Shown: piece by piece, positions 63,486 to 64,000 of the stretch
Layout of the letters: the number at the start of each line of letters is the position of its first letter
Position numbering within the stretch: the first letter of the stretch is position 1
DNA from: Duganella guangzhouensis
Lineage (GTDB): Bacteria > Pseudomonadota > Gammaproteobacteria > Burkholderiales > Burkholderiaceae_D
Assembly: GCF_009674535.1 (NCBI RefSeq)
Contig: NZ_WKJK01000003.1
Coordinates: 1 to 64,000 of the forward strand
DNA length: 64,000 nt
Reading direction: 5' to 3'
The notes under the pieces: model-generated
Told to the model about the DNA's origin: nothing
Databases searched by the model: none
What the model saw: only the letters and a program-made list of their open reading frames with translations
Translations under genes and position numbers: made by a program

Positions 63486-64000
63486 TTAGGGAATCTGTAA
63501 AAGTTTATGGGTTTGCAAGCTCAGCTTCCATTTTGGATTGCGCTTGCAGGTTTCAATCGCCAGCTTGATATTGTCAGCGGCCAGCAGACCGTCCATGGCC
63601 TGCAGGTAGAAATGCTCAAAGTCCAGCTGCTCGTAAGCGGACAGATTCTGATTGGCCTGCGGTATCACCACCTTGATTTCGCTGCCCTTCTTCACCACCA
63701 GTTCCGAGCCCATTTTCGGGCTGACGCAGATCCAGTCCACGCCCTCGGGCACCGGCAGCGTGCCATTGGTTTCAATCGCGATGGTAAAGCCGGCCGCGTG
63801 CATGGCGGCGATCAGCGGTGGGTCCAGTTGCAGCAGCGGCTCGCCGCCGGTGAACACCACGTATTTGCTGGCAGCATAAGTTTCCGGCCACAGCGCGTTG
63901 ATGGTGGCGGCCAGCTCTTCCGGCGTCTTGAACTTGCCGCCGCCCTCGCCGTCGGTGCCGACAAAATCGGTATCGCAGAACTGGCAGATGGCGCTGGCGC
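63486..64000 (-). CDS. queE: 7-carboxy-7-deazaguanine synthase, 3' part
   Basis: The gene runs off the right edge; only about 170 C-terminal residues are present. It includes the last cysteines of the radical-SAM loop (ICQFCDTDFVGTDGEG), VVFTGGEPLLQLDPPL (the GGEP motif) and DWICVSPKMGSELV. It converts carboxytetrahydropterin to carboxydeazaguanine. An internal ATG at 63860 is not the start. It is followed immediately by queD. Confidence 0.9.
   Translation of the reverse strand, partial: ASAICQFCDTDFVGTDGEGGGKFKTPEELAATINALWPETYAASKYVVFTGGEPLLQLDPPLIAAMHAAGFTIAIETNGTLPVPEGVDWICVSPKMGSELVVKKGSEIKVVIPQANQNLSAYEQLDFEHFYLQAMDGLLAADNIKLAIETCKRNPKWKLSLQTHKLLQIP

Overview
The window looks like chromosomal DNA of a GC-rich betaproteobacterium, most likely Oxalobacteraceae (Duganella/Massilia/Janthinobacterium type). 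The basis is gene content and protein similarity recalled from memory; no rRNA or tRNA is present to fix the taxon.

Layout. Positions 1 to about 21 kb are an accessory region of lower and uneven GC. It starts with the end of an IS21-like element that cuts into a DUF4238 gene, followed by debris: a 5'-truncated UvrD-type helicase, a KfrA-like protein with a truncated tyrosine recombinase, IS3 and IS481 transposase remnants and a probable SIR2-like fragment. Between these lie small operons of lipoproteins and membrane proteins I cannot name, two of them interrupted by one in-frame stop codon. The region ends with three exported or effector-like proteins: a metallo-beta-lactamase-fold protein, a PI-PLC/PAN protein, and a calpain-like cysteine protease with a glutamine-rich repeat tail.

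From about 21 to 56 kb the content is mostly core-like: a frameshifted N-formylglutamate amidohydrolase, a TonB-receptor remnant, a GH2 glycosidase, an M13 peptidase, a small bZIP-like protein surrounded by copies of the palindrome GTAACGCGTTAC, a ParD-like/map pair, fadE, a Fur-type iron cluster (fecI-fecR-TonB receptor-esterase), an Anbu/ATP-grasp/alpha-E/transglutaminase operon, a prkA fragment meeting an exopolysaccharide-transferase fragment at one CTAG, and NAD synthesis genes (nadB; ybiT-nadA-nadC).

At 56.5-57.6 kb an AT-richer gene shares with the calpain-like protein an N-terminal RAL..L...SP motif that I associate with proteins of extracellular contractile injection systems (eCIS). 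The right end holds a phosphoesterase/di-haem peroxidase pair, an LD-carboxypeptidase, an alpha/beta hydrolase, tadA, queD and the 3' part of queE.

The best candidate for something undescribed is the pair of putative eCIS-type cargo proteins (18.95-20.9 kb and 56.5-57.6 kb). No eCIS structural gene is in this window. The bZIP-like gene with its five palindromes is the second candidate.
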